In this document: one piece after another, positions 1 through 8,720 of the stretch | How positions within the stretch are numbered: the stretch's first letter is position 1 | Layout of the letters: each line of letters begins with the position of its first letter | Origin: Pseudomonadota bacterium | GTDB lineage: Bacteria > Pseudomonadota > Gammaproteobacteria > Burkholderiales > Thiobacillaceae | Assembly (NCBI GenBank): GCA_021811235.1 | Contig: JAJZPG010000017.1 | Location: forward strand, 1-60,229 | Length of the DNA: 60,229 nucleotides | Reading direction: 5' to 3' | Position numbers and translations under genes: made by a program | Notes under the pieces: model-generated | What the model was told of the DNA's origin: nothing | Database searches by the model: none | What the model saw: the letters and a program-made list of their open reading frames with translations, nothing else

Positions 1-350
1 CGATAGTTCTGGCTGGTTGGAATTGCGTGCAGTCGTATATCCGGCATCTTGAGTGGGTTCTGTGTGACCCGTGCCGACATGGAATCTGCTCACGGCGCGC
101 CAATCGGTACAAGCGGCAGCTTGGGTGACGGTCGTTCCCTCTGGTCGATCGTCGTGATGCCTACGCCCAGATCGCACCTGGAACGGGTGCTGGCCCACTC
201 GATTCGTGCCGAAGCCGTCACCCGGCGCGACTCAAAACCACACACCGATCCGGTGAGTGCATTGCGCGGGGATGCCGGTTCCCCGGAAGGCAACTAACAT
301 TCGGTTTGCCGGCCTTGCCGCGTCCCCTGCCCTGAACTGGAAAGCCGATC
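1..350. other. Stretch without a supported gene
   Basis: I see no convincing gene here. Short open frames exist on both strands (about 49-297 plus, 90-293 minus), but their translations are Arg/Ser-rich, resemble no family I know, and look like GC-rich frame openings. A purine-rich stretch just before 351 could serve as the ribosome site of the lipocalin gene. No clear promoter, terminator or repeat was recognised. Confidence 0.5.
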
Positions 351-881
351 ATGCCGAGTCGTCTCCTTCTGTCTGCGCTTGCCGTCATCGCCTTGCTGGC
401 GGGCTGCGCCGCGCCCCATCCGCCGCTGCCGACCGTACAGTCGGTCGAACTGCCGCGTTACTACGGCACCTGGTACGAAATCGCCCGGCTGCCGAATCGC
501 TTCCAGGCGATGTGCGCCTCGGATATCCGTGCGGAGTACCGGGCCGACGGCGATCGCGTCTCGGTGGTGAACAGCTGCCGCACGGCGGACGGCAGGCTGG
601 AACGGGCCGAAGGAATCGCCAAGGCCGTTGTAGGCAGCCGGGGAGCGAAGCTGCGGGTGAGCTTCTTCCGTCCGTTCTACGGCGATTACTGGGTGCTCGA
701 CCTCGACGCGGATTACCGCTGGGTGCTGGTGGGTGAACCGGGCCGCCGCTATGCCTGGGTGCTGGCGCGCGAACCCCGGCTCGACGCGGCGACGCTGGAC
801 GCCTTGCTGGCGAAGGCGGCGGCGCTCGGCTTCGCGCGGCAGGCGTTCGTCATGACGCCACACACCGCCGCTGGGCGTTGA
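351..881 (+). CDS. blc: Lipocalin family outer-membrane lipoprotein (Blc-like)
   Basis: This 176-residue protein starts with a lipoprotein signal peptide: a hydrophobic stretch runs from residue 5 to 17 and a lipobox LLAGC ends at Cys19. The mature part begins with the lipocalin signature [15 protein letters not shown], where GTWYEIAR is the classic GxW motif, and continues with the Blc-type beta-barrel. Family members bind lysophospholipids or fatty acids and are anchored in the outer membrane. The length matches bacterial Blc. The stop lies 4 bases before the macrodomain gene, so the two are probably co-transcribed. The family assignment is firm; the ligand is not known from sequence. Confidence 0.88.
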   Translation: MPSRLLLSALAVIALLAGCAAPHPPLPTVQSVELPRYYGTWYEIARLPNRFQAMCASDIRAEYRADGDRVSVVNSCRTADGRLERAEGIAKAVVGSRGAKLRVSFFRPFYGDYWVLDLDADYRWVLVGEPGRRYAWVLAREPRLDAATLDALLAKAAALGFARQAFVMTPHTAAGR

Positions 882-885
882 CGCC

Positions 886-1398
886 ATGCCCGCCACGCTG
901 CGCGCCGTCCAGGCCGACCTCACCACGCTCGCGGTCGACGCCATCGTCAACGCGGCGAATTCATCGCTGCTGGGCGGCGGCGGGGTCGACGGCGCGATCC
1001 ATCGCGCGGCCGGGCCGCAGCTGCTCGCCGAATGTCGCGCACTGGGCGGCTGCGATACGGGTGACGCCAAGCTCACGCAGGGGTACCGGCTGCCAGCCCG
1101 CTACGTGATCCACACGGTGGGCCCGGTGTGGCACGGCGGCGACCGCGGCGAGTCGGAACAGCTGGCGTCGTGCTACCGCCGTTCGCTCGAGGTGGCGGCG
1201 CAGCGCGGCATCGCCTCGCTGGCGTTCCCGGCGATCAGCACCGGGGTGTACGGCTATCCGAAGGATGCCGCCGCGCGCATTGCGGTGGCGACGGTGCGCG
1301 CGACGCTGCCGGCGTACCCGGCCATCCGCGAGGTGGTCTTCTGCTGCCATTCAACGGACGATCATGCGCGCTATCAGGCGTTGCTGGCCGAGGTGTGA
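886..1398 (+). CDS. ymdB: Macrodomain protein, probable O-acetyl-ADP-ribose deacetylase
   Basis: The 170 residues form a single macrodomain of the YmdB/MacroD class. [20 protein letters not shown] contains the ADP-ribose-binding Asn and the glycine-rich loop, and the later [12 protein letters not shown] is the second phosphate-binding loop. Members remove acetyl groups from O-acetyl-ADP-ribose or ADP-ribose from proteins. The gene follows the lipocalin by 4 bases and is followed 5 bases later by a hydrolase, which suggests an operon. The start ATG at 886 fits the usual N-terminus of the family. Confidence 0.9.
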   Translation: MPATLRAVQADLTTLAVDAIVNAANSSLLGGGGVDGAIHRAAGPQLLAECRALGGCDTGDAKLTQGYRLPARYVIHTVGPVWHGGDRGESEQLASCYRRSLEVAAQRGIASLAFPAISTGVYGYPKDAAARIAVATVRATLPAYPAIREVVFCCHSTDDHARYQALLAEV

Positions 1399-1403
1399 AG
1401 CGC

Positions 1404-2039
1404 ATGGACGTGGTGCTGATCCATGGCATGGGCCGCACGCCGCTTTCGATGCTGCGGCTGCGCCGGCGCCTGCGGCGGGCGGGCCATCGGGCGATCCTGT
1501 TCGGCTATTCGCCGACCGTCGAGACGCTGCAGGGCGCGACGCGCCGGCTGGTGCGCCATATCGGGCGCGCCACGGATACGACGCGCTATGCGCTGGTGGG
1601 GCATTCGCTCGGCACGGTGCTGATCCGCAACGCGCTCGCGCAGCTCGGCCCCCGTCCACCCGCAGCCTGCTTCTTCCTGGCGCCGCCGATGGTGGCGTGC
1701 AAGGCGGCGAAATTCTTTTCGCGCGCTTGGCTATACAAGAGGTTGATGGGCGAAATGGGTCAACTGCTGGCGTCCGACGCGTTCATGGAGGGACTGCCGA
1801 TGCCGCCCTGCTTCACCCGGATCTACGCCGGGGTGGCCGGGCCGCGCGCGTCCTGGCTGCCGTTCGGGAGCGAGGCCAACGACGGCATCCTGAGCGCGGC
1901 CGAGGCCACGGGCGAATACGCGCCGCTGACGCGGCAGGTGCCGTCGCTGCATACGTTCATCATGCATTCGCGCGTGGTGGCGAACGACATCGCGGAATCC
2001 CTCGCCCGGCTCGCCCTGCCGACTCGCCCGCTTGAATAG
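1404..2039 (+). CDS. Alpha/beta hydrolase, lipase-like
   Basis: The 211-residue product opens directly with the first core strand and oxyanion loop (VVLIHGMGRTPLSM) and carries a nucleophile elbow GHSLG. A C-terminal LHTFIMHS supplies a plausible catalytic His. No signal peptide is seen, so it is probably cytoplasmic. The start ATG at 1404 is chosen because it immediately precedes the first beta strand and lies 5 bases after the macrodomain stop; the longer open frame upstream overlaps the macrodomain and has no homology. The substrate cannot be predicted; small esterases or lipases are the nearest guess. Confidence 0.78.
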   Translation: MDVVLIHGMGRTPLSMLRLRRRLRRAGHRAILFGYSPTVETLQGATRRLVRHIGRATDTTRYALVGHSLGTVLIRNALAQLGPRPPAACFFLAPPMVACKAAKFFSRAWLYKRLMGEMGQLLASDAFMEGLPMPPCFTRIYAGVAGPRASWLPFGSEANDGILSAAEATGEYAPLTRQVPSLHTFIMHSRVVANDIAESLARLALPTRPLE

Positions 2040-2048
2040 GAGAACGCC

Positions 2049-2465
2049 ATGGAGCCCCGCATCAGTCTGATCACCCTCGGCGTGGCCGATCTCGAACGCG
2101 CCACCCGTTTCTACCAGGATTGCCTCGGCCTGCCGCGGCTGCAGACGCCGCCGTCGGTCGTCTTCTTCGAACTCGGGACAACCTGGCTGGCGCTGTGGTC
2201 CCGCGCGAGCCTGGCGGCGGATGCCGGCCTGGCGGCGGATGCCGGCCTGGCGGCGGAAGGTTCGGGCTTTCGCGGCTTCGCACTGGCGCACAACGTGCGC
2301 TCGCCGGCCGAGGTGGATGCGCTGCTCACCCGCGTGGCCAGCTGCGGCGGCACCGTCACCCGGGCCGGCCATCCGACGGACTGGGGCGGCTACTCGGGCT
2401 ATTTCACCGACCCGGATGGCTTTGCCTGGGAGATTGCGCACAATCCGGATTTTCCGCACGTCTGA
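2049..2465 (+). CDS. VOC superfamily (glyoxalase/bleomycin-resistance fold) protein
   Basis: The 138-residue protein has the paired beta-alpha-beta modules of the VOC fold: an N-terminal ITLGVADLERATRFYQDCLG and a C-terminal GYFTDPDGFAWEIAHNP, which carries the second metal-ligand Glu. Metal-dependent lyases, isomerases and dioxygenases share this fold, so the reaction is unknown. Between the modules lies an odd low-complexity segment LAADAGLAADAGLAAEG, encoded by an 18-bp tandem repeat. A good ribosome site (AGGAG) precedes the ATG. It is the last gene of the small run starting at 351. Confidence 0.85.
   Translation: MEPRISLITLGVADLERATRFYQDCLGLPRLQTPPSVVFFELGTTWLALWSRASLAADAGLAADAGLAAEGSGFRGFALAHNVRSPAEVDALLTRVASCGGTVTRAGHPTDWGGYSGYFTDPDGFAWEIAHNPDFPHV
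2209..2256 (+). repeat. 18-bp tandem repeat inside the VOC gene
   Basis: A unit gcctggcggcggatgccg occurs twice in full (2209-2226, 2227-2244) and once in part (2245-2256). It is in frame and encodes Leu-Ala-Ala-Asp-Ala-Gly repeats. The copies are identical, which suggests recent slippage expansion in a loop of the protein. Confidence 0.85.
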
Positions 2466-2607
2466 AGCCCGGCGCCCCGCAGCAGGTTCGGACGCCGACC
2501 GGTTCCGGCTTGCACTATTCTTGAACCTCTGTGCATCTCTTGGGCAGGCGGATTTCCCGGCATGGCCCTACGGTCGGAATGGGCAAAACCCGGGACAAGG
2601 AGGCGAG

Positions 2608-3765
2608 ATGGAAAAGCAGCCGAGCATACGCATTGCGCAATCCTCCGCGCAGGAGGCCCGCCAGGCTGTTCGGGAATTCCACGCCGCAGTCGGACAGCCT
2701 GACATGGAATGGGTCATGTTCTTCTGTTCCAGCGAATACGAGCTCGACGCGCTGGCCGAGGAAATGAACCGCCTGTTCGCGGGCGTCCAGGTGGTCGGCT
2801 GCACGACGGCAGGCGAGATCGGGCCGGGCAGTTACCAGCGCCACTCCCTGAGCGGAGCGAGCTTTGCCAGGGGCAGCTGCACGGCGGTGAGCGGCCGGCT
2901 GGATCGCCTGATCCGCTTCGATCCCGCGAGGGCCAAGGGGTTCGCCAGTGAGCTGCTGCAGCGGCTCGAAAGCCGGGCGCCCCAGGCGGATTCCGACAAC
3001 AGTTTCGCGTTCCTGCTGATCGACGGACTCGCGACGCGCGAGGAATCGGTGACGTACGCGCTGCAAAGCGCGCTCCAGGGGGTTCCACTGGTGGGCGGCT
3101 CGGCCGGAGACGATCTGAAATTCAGCAAGACGCATGTATACAGCGAGGGCGGGTTTCATTCCGATAGCGCGGTGCTGATCCTCGTCAGCACGCACCTGCC
3201 GTTCAGGACCTTCAAGACGCAGAATTTCGTCTCCACCTCGACGCGCCTGGTGGTGACGCAGGCCGATCCAGCCAGGCGCATCGTCAGGGAAATCAATGGA
3301 CTGCCGGCGGCCGAGGAATATGCCCGGCTGGTGGGGGTCGACATCGGAGACCTCAGCCCGATGCGCTTCGCCGCCACGCCCGTGGTGCTGTCGATCGGGG
3401 GAACCGACTATGTGCGCGCCATCCAGAAGGTCAATTCCGACGGCAGCCTGTCCTTCTTCTGCACGATCGAGGACGGCCTGGTGCTGAGGGTGGCGCACGG
3501 GGTGGATCTGGTGGAAAACCTGGAGCAGACCTTCGAGGCAATCCGGGCCGAGATCGGGGCGCCCCAGATCGTGTTCGGCTGCGACTGCATCCTGCGCAAC
3601 CTGGAGATGAGCCGCACGGGCGACCGGGCACGCATCGAATCCATTTTCCGGCACAACAACACGATCGGGTTCAGCAGCTACGGAGAACAATTCCACGGCG
3701 TGCACGTCAACCAGACCTTCACCGGCATCGCCATCGGCGCGGCCCCCGGTGCAAGCGATGAGTGA
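2608..3765 (+). CDS. FIST sensory domain protein
   Basis: The 385-residue protein matches the FIST architecture. A FIST_N part (about residues 20-220) includes WVMFFCSSEYELDALAEEMN and VGCTTAGEIGPGSY; a FIST_C part (about 230-380) includes FGCDCILRNLEM and GFSSYGEQFHGVHVNQTFTG. FIST domains are proposed intracellular small-ligand sensors, perhaps for amino acids, that feed signal-transduction proteins. The start ATG at 2608 is preceded by AAGGAGG and matches the family start; the longer open frame reaching back into the VOC gene is not needed. The stop overlaps the start of the next gene, a diguanylate cyclase, so the two are likely a sensor-output pair. Confidence 0.88.
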   Translation: MEKQPSIRIAQSSAQEARQAVREFHAAVGQPDMEWVMFFCSSEYELDALAEEMNRLFAGVQVVGCTTAGEIGPGSYQRHSLSGASFARGSCTAVSGRLDRLIRFDPARAKGFASELLQRLESRAPQADSDNSFAFLLIDGLATREESVTYALQSALQGVPLVGGSAGDDLKFSKTHVYSEGGFHSDSAVLILVSTHLPFRTFKTQNFVSTSTRLVVTQADPARRIVREINGLPAAEEYARLVGVDIGDLSPMRFAATPVVLSIGGTDYVRAIQKVNSDGSLSFFCTIEDGLVLRVAHGVDLVENLEQTFEAIRAEIGAPQIVFGCDCILRNLEMSRTGDRARIESIFRHNNTIGFSSYGEQFHGVHVNQTFTGIAIGAAPGASDE

Positions 3766-4912
3766 GGCGGCGAAAACGGACGCGGACGAGGCGGCCCTGC
3801 GCGCCGAGATCGTGCGCCTGAACAAGGTCGTCCAGGCGCTGATGAACCGCGCCGAACGCAGCATGAACATCGGCGAATCGGACTTCAATCTGTTCCAGAC
3901 CACGATCATGCTCGAAGAAAAGGTGCGGCGCCGCACCGAAGAGCTCGAAGCGGCGTCGCGGACGAACGAAAGAACGCTCCGGGCGCTGCGCGAATCGGAG
4001 GCCAAGTTCCATGGTCTGGTCGAGCAATCCCTGGTCGGCATCGCCATCATCCTGGAAGGCCGCTTCAGCCATGCCAATCCGAAGCTGGCCTCCATACTCG
4101 GTTACAGCGTCGACGAGCTGTCGCACCTCAAGCTGCTCGACGTCGTGGTCGAGCATGAACGCGCCCTCGTGGCGGAACACATGCGCAAGGGGCTTGCAGG
4201 CGAAACCAGGAAAGCACCCTGCGCCTATCTCGTCCATCGCAAGGACGGGACCCAGGCGGATATCGAGATCGCCTGTTCGCTCATGCACGTCGGCGGCAAG
4301 CCGGCCCTGATCGTCGTGATGACGGACATCAGCGAACGCGTCCAGGCCGAAGCTGCGGTCCAGAGGCTGAACGCCAGGCTGCAGGAAATGGCGACCCAGG
4401 ACGCGCTGACCGGTCTTTTCAACCGCCGCTACCTGGAAGACGCATTCGAGCGGGAACTGATCCGCGCAGAGCGCCACCATTTCCCGGTCGGCGTCATCAT
4501 GGGCGATCTCGACCACTTCAAGGCCGTCAACGACACCTACGGCCATCAGGCAGGCGACTCGGTGCTGCGGGAATTTGGCCGCTTGCTGCGGCTGCATGCC
4601 CGCGGCAGCGATATCTGCTGCCGCTACGGCGGAGAGGAATTCCTGCTGATCCTTCCCGGCATGGCGGAAGACAAGGCCTGCGAGCGGGCTGAAGAATTGC
4701 GGGCGGCCGTTGCGGCCACCCCCGTCACGGCCGGCGCCTCGACCATCCGGGTGACTGCTTCGTTCGGCGTGGCGAGCTTTCCGCGGCACGGCAGGACCCG
4801 CGATGAATTGATGGCGGCGGCGGACAACGCGCTCTACGCAGCCAAGGAATCCGGGCGCAACCGGGTGCGTGGATACGGCGGCCCCCCCGGGATCGCCCCC
4901 GGATTCCCATAG
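3758..4912 (+). CDS. PAS-GGDEF diguanylate cyclase
   Basis: The 384-residue protein has an N-terminal coiled coil (about 8-75), one PAS domain (about 80-195, starting ESEAKFHGLVEQSL) and a GGDEF domain (about 215-380). The active-site motif is GGEEF (residues 291-295), a functional variant. RGSD lies five residues before it and forms a product-inhibition I-site (RxxD). It should therefore make c-di-GMP from two GTP and be feedback-inhibited. No membrane segment is present. The ATG at 3758 overlaps the FIST stop by 8 bases (ATGAGTGA), which implies translational coupling; a GTG at 3749 is an alternative start. Confidence 0.9.
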   Translation: MSEAAKTDADEAALRAEIVRLNKVVQALMNRAERSMNIGESDFNLFQTTIMLEEKVRRRTEELEAASRTNERTLRALRESEAKFHGLVEQSLVGIAIILEGRFSHANPKLASILGYSVDELSHLKLLDVVVEHERALVAEHMRKGLAGETRKAPCAYLVHRKDGTQADIEIACSLMHVGGKPALIVVMTDISERVQAEAAVQRLNARLQEMATQDALTGLFNRRYLEDAFERELIRAERHHFPVGVIMGDLDHFKAVNDTYGHQAGDSVLREFGRLLRLHARGSDICCRYGGEEFLLILPGMAEDKACERAEELRAAVAATPVTAGASTIRVTASFGVASFPRHGRTRDELMAAADNALYAAKESGRNRVRGYGGPPGIAPGFP

Positions 4913-4994
4913 CAACCCCTGCCGCCCCCTGCTGACTTCGCACGCGCGATCTGGCACGCTATCCCTTCCTTCCCGCGACCGCAGGACGACGGCC

Positions 4995-5339
4995 ATGGTC
5001 CGATTGCAGCACTCACTGAATGCCTGGGGCACGCCCGGATTTCCGGATGTCGCCAAGCAGGAAATCATGCAGCTGGATGCGAATCTGCTTCCGTTGCAGC
5101 AGGGCTTGTCCCGCAGCAGCCATGTCACCGACCGCCCTTTCGAGGCGCTGATTCTCGGCAGCCACGAGGAGAACGGCCACATCCGCGTGAAGGCGGGAAT
5201 CTTCTACAGCGGCATCATCGCCGGCTGCAGCTGCGCGGACGATCCCACGCCCGTCGACGAGCTGACCGAGTATTGCGTGCTGCAGTTCGACATCGACCGC
5301 ACCACTGCCGACGCCAGCGTGACGCTGCAGGCGGAATAA
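4995..5339 (+). CDS. Conserved hypothetical protein, about 114 residues
   Basis: The product begins MVRLQHSLNAWGTPGF and contains LPLQQGLSRSSHV, an SH/EEN region and GIIAGCSCADDPTPVDE, which holds two cysteines two residues apart. I recall similar short uncharacterised proteins in beta- and gammaproteobacteria, so this is a real gene, but I know no function. No signal peptide or membrane segment is visible. The ATG at 4995 is chosen because the frame upstream lacks conserved character. It stands between the c-di-GMP cyclase and the histidine kinase, on the same strand as both. Confidence 0.7.
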   Translation: MVRLQHSLNAWGTPGFPDVAKQEIMQLDANLLPLQQGLSRSSHVTDRPFEALILGSHEENGHIRVKAGIFYSGIIAGCSCADDPTPVDELTEYCVLQFDIDRTTADASVTLQAE

Positions 5340-5666
5340 TCTTCTTCCGCCTGCCGCCTTCAAGCCGCGTGCCGCTGGCGCCAGGCAAGACCAGACGCCG
5401 GTTGCGCGGATTATCCATGCTTGCGAACGGGTCTTTTTCTTCTTGCCGGGGCGCGCAAACTGGTGTTTCATCTAGAAAAAAGCGGGGATATCTGTGCCAG
5501 GGCGGTCGAATCGAGACTGCGCTGCGTACACAACGAAAACACGCCTTCCCGAGAAGGCCCCCGGCAAAGACACGATCACAGTGCGGTGAATTTGGTTGTT
5601 TGGTAGAGCGGGCGGGCCCCTGGCCCCTCCGTGCAGTTTCTCGTTTGAGAAGAACTGAGCCGCCCG
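5340..5666. other. 327-bp intergenic region before the histidine kinase gene
   Basis: No gene is supported here. The region holds a small perfect hairpin (stem gccttc at 5543-5548 with gaaggc at 5553-5558) and probably the promoter of the kinase operon, although I cannot name -35/-10 boxes with confidence. I looked for a c-di-GMP riboswitch because of the neighbours and found no convincing core. Confidence 0.45.
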
Positions 5667-8246
5667 ATGAAGACCGTCAACGCCTATATCGACAATTACA
5701 AGCCAGCGGGACGCATGGCATTCGCCCGCCGTTTTCTGGCGATCTGGCTGCCGGTCATGCTGCTGCTGGCCGCCGTCATCTGGGTGTTTTATGCGGTGCA
5801 GTCTAAAAGCGCCCAGACCCTGCTGAAAGCCACGGAACGCGAGGCCATCCAGCTTTCCATCCAGGCGAGCCTGACGGAATTCACGAACGTCCGCTCCGAC
5901 CTGCTCTATCTGTCCGACCAGTACACGCTGCTCAACAGCGGGAGCGGCGACATTCCGCCGGCCTATGCCCCGCTTGTCGCACGCTATCTTGCCTTCGCCT
6001 CGCGCAAGGGGCTGTACGACCAGGTGCGCTTCCTGGATGCACGCGGCCGGGAAATCGTCCGCGTCGACTGGAACAACGGACGCCCCGAGGGCGTTCCAGC
6101 CGAGCGGCTGCAGGACAAATCCGGCCGCTACTACGTGCGCGCCGCGCTCGCGCTGGATCGCGGCGACATCTACGTCTCGCCGCTCGACCTCAACGTCGAG
6201 CGGGGAAGGATCGAGCAGCCGCCTAAGCCGACCATGCGTTTCTGCACCCCCGTGTTCGACCAGAAAGGCCGCAAGCGCGGCGCCATCGTCCTGAATTATC
6301 TGGGCGAACCCTTCCTCGGCCGCCTGCGCAGGATTCACGAGCCGAACCGGGCTTCCGGGCCGATCTGGCTCATGAATGCCGACGGCTACTGGATGCTCGG
6401 CCCGCGGGCCGGGGACGAATGGGGGTTCATGTTTCCCGAGCGCGCGGACCGGCGGCTGGGCACGCGCGATCCGCAAGCCTGGAAGACGATCCACGGCTCG
6501 TCGGGGGACGGGCAGTTCATGACCGACCAGGGTCTCTACACCTACGCGTGGGTGACCCCGCTTCCCCTGGCGGGCCCGCACGCTGCGGTGGCGGCACCCG
6601 ACGCGCAGCGCTGGCTGCTGGTGGCCCACACGCCCGCGGCAACGATCGACGCGCAGGGGGCCGTCCTGTCGCAGCGGCTGTGGCTCGTGTTCAGCGTGCT
6701 GGCGCTGGTCTTCTCGCTCGCGGCGTGGGCGATCGCCTTCTACAGCATGCGCCGGCATTGGGCCGAAGAGAGCGTGCGGGCCAGCGAGGCGCGCTTTCGC
6801 GCCCTGCTCGAGTCGGCGCCGGACGCCATCGTGATCGTCAACCGCGAAGGGCGCATCGTGCTCGTCAATGCGCAGGCCGAGAACTATTTCGGCTATGCGC
6901 GCGAGGCGCTGCTGCAACAGCCGATCGAGATCCTGGTTCCGGATTCCATACGCAGCCGTCACGAAGCCCACCGTGCGAGCTATACCGCCGACCCCTATAC
7001 GCGCCCCATGGGCGCGGGCATGGAGCTGTTCGGGCGGCGCAAGGACGGCAGCGAGTTTCCGCTGGAGATCAGCCTGAGTCCGCTGCAGACGCCGCAGGGC
7101 ATGGTGGTGACGGCGATCATTCGCGACATCAGCGCCCGCAAGCAGGCCGAGCGCCAGCGCCAGGAAGCGCAGGCACGCTATCGGGAGCTGATGGACAACC
7201 TGCCCGTCGGGGTCTACCGCAAGACGGCCGGGGCGGACGGCCAGTTCCTGGAAGTGAATCCGGCACTGGTCAGCATGCTGGAGGCCGAATCGGCCGCGGC
7301 CCTGCTCAATCATCCGCTCGCCACCTTCAAGACCGCTTCGGGCCAGCCGCTGTTCGGAGAAAGCGAAAGCCAGCTTGACGCGATCATCAACGAAGAAATC
7401 GAAATGCGCACCCTGAAGGGACGCCCGTTCTGCGGCGCCATCACCGCCCGCTTGAAACGCGAGTCCGACGGCCGGGTCTATTACGACGGCATCATCGAGG
7501 ACGTGACCCCGCGCAAGCTGATCGAGCAGCAGCTGCAGAACCGCTCGATCGAACTGGAAGCGATCAACCAGGAGCTGGAGGCGTTCAGCTACTCCGTCTC
7601 GCACGACCTGCGGGCGCCGCTCAGGGCGATCGACGGCTTCAGCCGGATCCTGCTCACCGACTATGCAGACCGCCTCGACGAGACGGGGCGTGACCGGCTC
7701 GGGCGGATACGCCGTGCCGCGCAGCACATGGGGACGCTGATCGACGATCTGCTCAAGCTGTCGCGCGTCACCCGCACCGAGCTGAAGCGCGAGGAGGTGG
7801 ATCTGAGCGCCCTGGCCGAGGAGATCGGCACGGAGCTGCGCAAGCAGGCGCCGGAGCGCGTCGTGGAATTCGCCATCGCCCCCGATTTGCGGGCGAACGG
7901 CGACCGGGGCCTGCTGCGCATCGTGCTCGACAACCTGCTCGGCAATGCCTGGAAGTTCACCGGCGGACGCGCGCAGGCGCGGATTTCCCTGGCGGCCGAA
8001 ACGCATCCCGAGGGGACGGTCTACGTCGTCAGCGACAACGGTGCGGGGTTCGACATGGCCTACGCCAACAAGCTGTTCGGCGTATTCCAGCGCCTGCACG
8101 ACGTCAGCGAATTCCCCGGGACCGGCATCGGGCTGGCCACCGTACAACGGATCGTCCACAAGCACGGCGGGCGCATCTGGGCCGAAAGCGAAGTCGGCCA
8201 GGGCACGCAGTTTTACTTCACATTGGAACCGGAGAAACCATCGTGA
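5667..8246 (+). CDS. Membrane sensor histidine kinase with periplasmic sensor and two PAS domains
   Basis: This 859-residue kinase has a membrane segment at about 24-44, a large periplasmic Cache-like sensor region (about 45-330) and a second membrane segment at about 336-357. PAS1 (about 372-490) and PAS2 (about 503-620) follow. The HisKA domain carries [19 protein letters not shown] with the phospho-acceptor His646. The HATPase_c domain has an N-box [11 protein letters not shown] (about 754), DNGAGF, and GTGIGLATV. The H-box and ATPase type resemble bacteriophytochrome-like kinases that pair with Rcp1-type regulators. Its TGA overlaps the GTG start of such a regulator by 4 bases. The signal it senses is unknown. 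Confidence 0.9.
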   Translation: MKTVNAYIDNYKPAGRMAFARRFLAIWLPVMLLLAAVIWVFYAVQSKSAQTLLKATEREAIQLSIQASLTEFTNVRSDLLYLSDQYTLLNSGSGDIPPAYAPLVARYLAFASRKGLYDQVRFLDARGREIVRVDWNNGRPEGVPAERLQDKSGRYYVRAALALDRGDIYVSPLDLNVERGRIEQPPKPTMRFCTPVFDQKGRKRGAIVLNYLGEPFLGRLRRIHEPNRASGPIWLMNADGYWMLGPRAGDEWGFMFPERADRRLGTRDPQAWKTIHGSSGDGQFMTDQGLYTYAWVTPLPLAGPHAAVAAPDAQRWLLVAHTPAATIDAQGAVLSQRLWLVFSVLALVFSLAAWAIAFYSMRRHWAEESVRASEARFRALLESAPDAIVIVNREGRIVLVNAQAENYFGYAREALLQQPIEILVPDSIRSRHEAHRASYTADPYTRPMGAGMELFGRRKDGSEFPLEISLSPLQTPQGMVVTAIIRDISARKQAERQRQEAQARYRELMDNLPVGVYRKTAGADGQFLEVNPALVSMLEAESAAALLNHPLATFKTASGQPLFGESESQLDAIINEEIEMRTLKGRPFCGAITARLKRESDGRVYYDGIIEDVTPRKLIEQQLQNRSIELEAINQELEAFSYSVSHDLRAPLRAIDGFSRILLTDYADRLDETGRDRLGRIRRAAQHMGTLIDDLLKLSRVTRTELKREEVDLSALAEEIGTELRKQAPERVVEFAIAPDLRANGDRGLLRIVLDNLLGNAWKFTGGRAQARISLAAETHPEGTVYVVSDNGAGFDMAYANKLFGVFQRLHDVSEFPGTGIGLATVQRIVHKHGGRIWAESEVGQGTQFYFTLEPEKPS

Positions 8247-8686
8247 GCGACAAGAGCATTCTTTTAGTGGAAGACAATCCGGACGATGCGGCATTGACCG
8301 TGCATGCGCTGGAAACCAACAAGATCGGCAACACGCTGGTCATCGCGCGCGACGGCGTGGAAGCGCTGGACTACCTGTTCGGCAGCGGCAGCTACGCGGG
8401 GCGCAATCCGGCCGACCTGCCTGCGGTGGTGCTGCTCGACCTCAAGCTGCCCAGGATAGACGGCCTCGAGGTGCTGCGCCGCGTCCGTTCGGACGGGCGC
8501 ACGCATCTGTTGCCGGTGGTGATCCTGACCTCCTCCAACGAGGAGGAAGACCGGATCAAGGGCTATGCGCTGGGAGCCAACAGCTATGTGCGCAAGCCGG
8601 TTGATTTCGACGATTTCGTCCGCGCGGCGGGCCAGCTCGGACTCTACTGGCTGCTGCTCAACCAGGCGCCGCCGGCGGTCGGTTAG
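8243..8686 (+). CDS. Rcp1-like single-domain response regulator
   Basis: The 147-residue protein is a lone receiver domain. [18 protein letters not shown] supplies the acidic pocket, [13 protein letters not shown] holds the phospho-acceptor Asp66, TSS is the switch Ser/Thr region, and RKPVDFDDF contains the conserved Lys. There is no output domain, so it probably passes phosphate or acts by binding partners. It starts with GTG overlapping the kinase stop (GTGA), which indicates translational coupling and marks the kinase as its partner. Similar Rcp1 proteins pair with phytochrome-type kinases. Confidence 0.9.
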   Translation: MSDKSILLVEDNPDDAALTVHALETNKIGNTLVIARDGVEALDYLFGSGSYAGRNPADLPAVVLLDLKLPRIDGLEVLRRVRSDGRTHLLPVVILTSSNEEEDRIKGYALGANSYVRKPVDFDDFVRAAGQLGLYWLLLNQAPPAVG

Positions 8687-8720
8687 GCATGCCCATGCGC
8701 CAGGAACACGGGAGTCGATC

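Noticed and set aside
49-297. 82-codon plus-strand open frame before the lipocalin gene
   Set aside because: Ser/Arg/Gly-rich composition, no recognisable domain, and an equally long frame on the other strand; typical of GC-rich DNA without stops.
2221-2607. N-terminal extension of the FIST protein into the VOC gene
   Set aside because: The extended frame runs through the VOC coding region with no homology; the ATG at 2608 has a strong AAGGAGG site and matches the family start.
5440-5600. Possible c-di-GMP riboswitch before the kinase operon
   Set aside because: Fragments such as ggggcgcgcaaactgg superficially resemble the GEMM core, but the conserved gacgcaaagcc element and matching stems are absent.
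5472-8294. Very long (940-codon) minus-strand open frame opposite the histidine kinase
   Set aside because: It mirrors the kinase frame, is rich in Arg/Gly/Ala/His, and has no motifs, while the plus strand encodes complete PAS, HisKA and HATPase domains. Similar antisense frames opposite nuoL, gltA-sdhB and flhA were rejected for the same reason.
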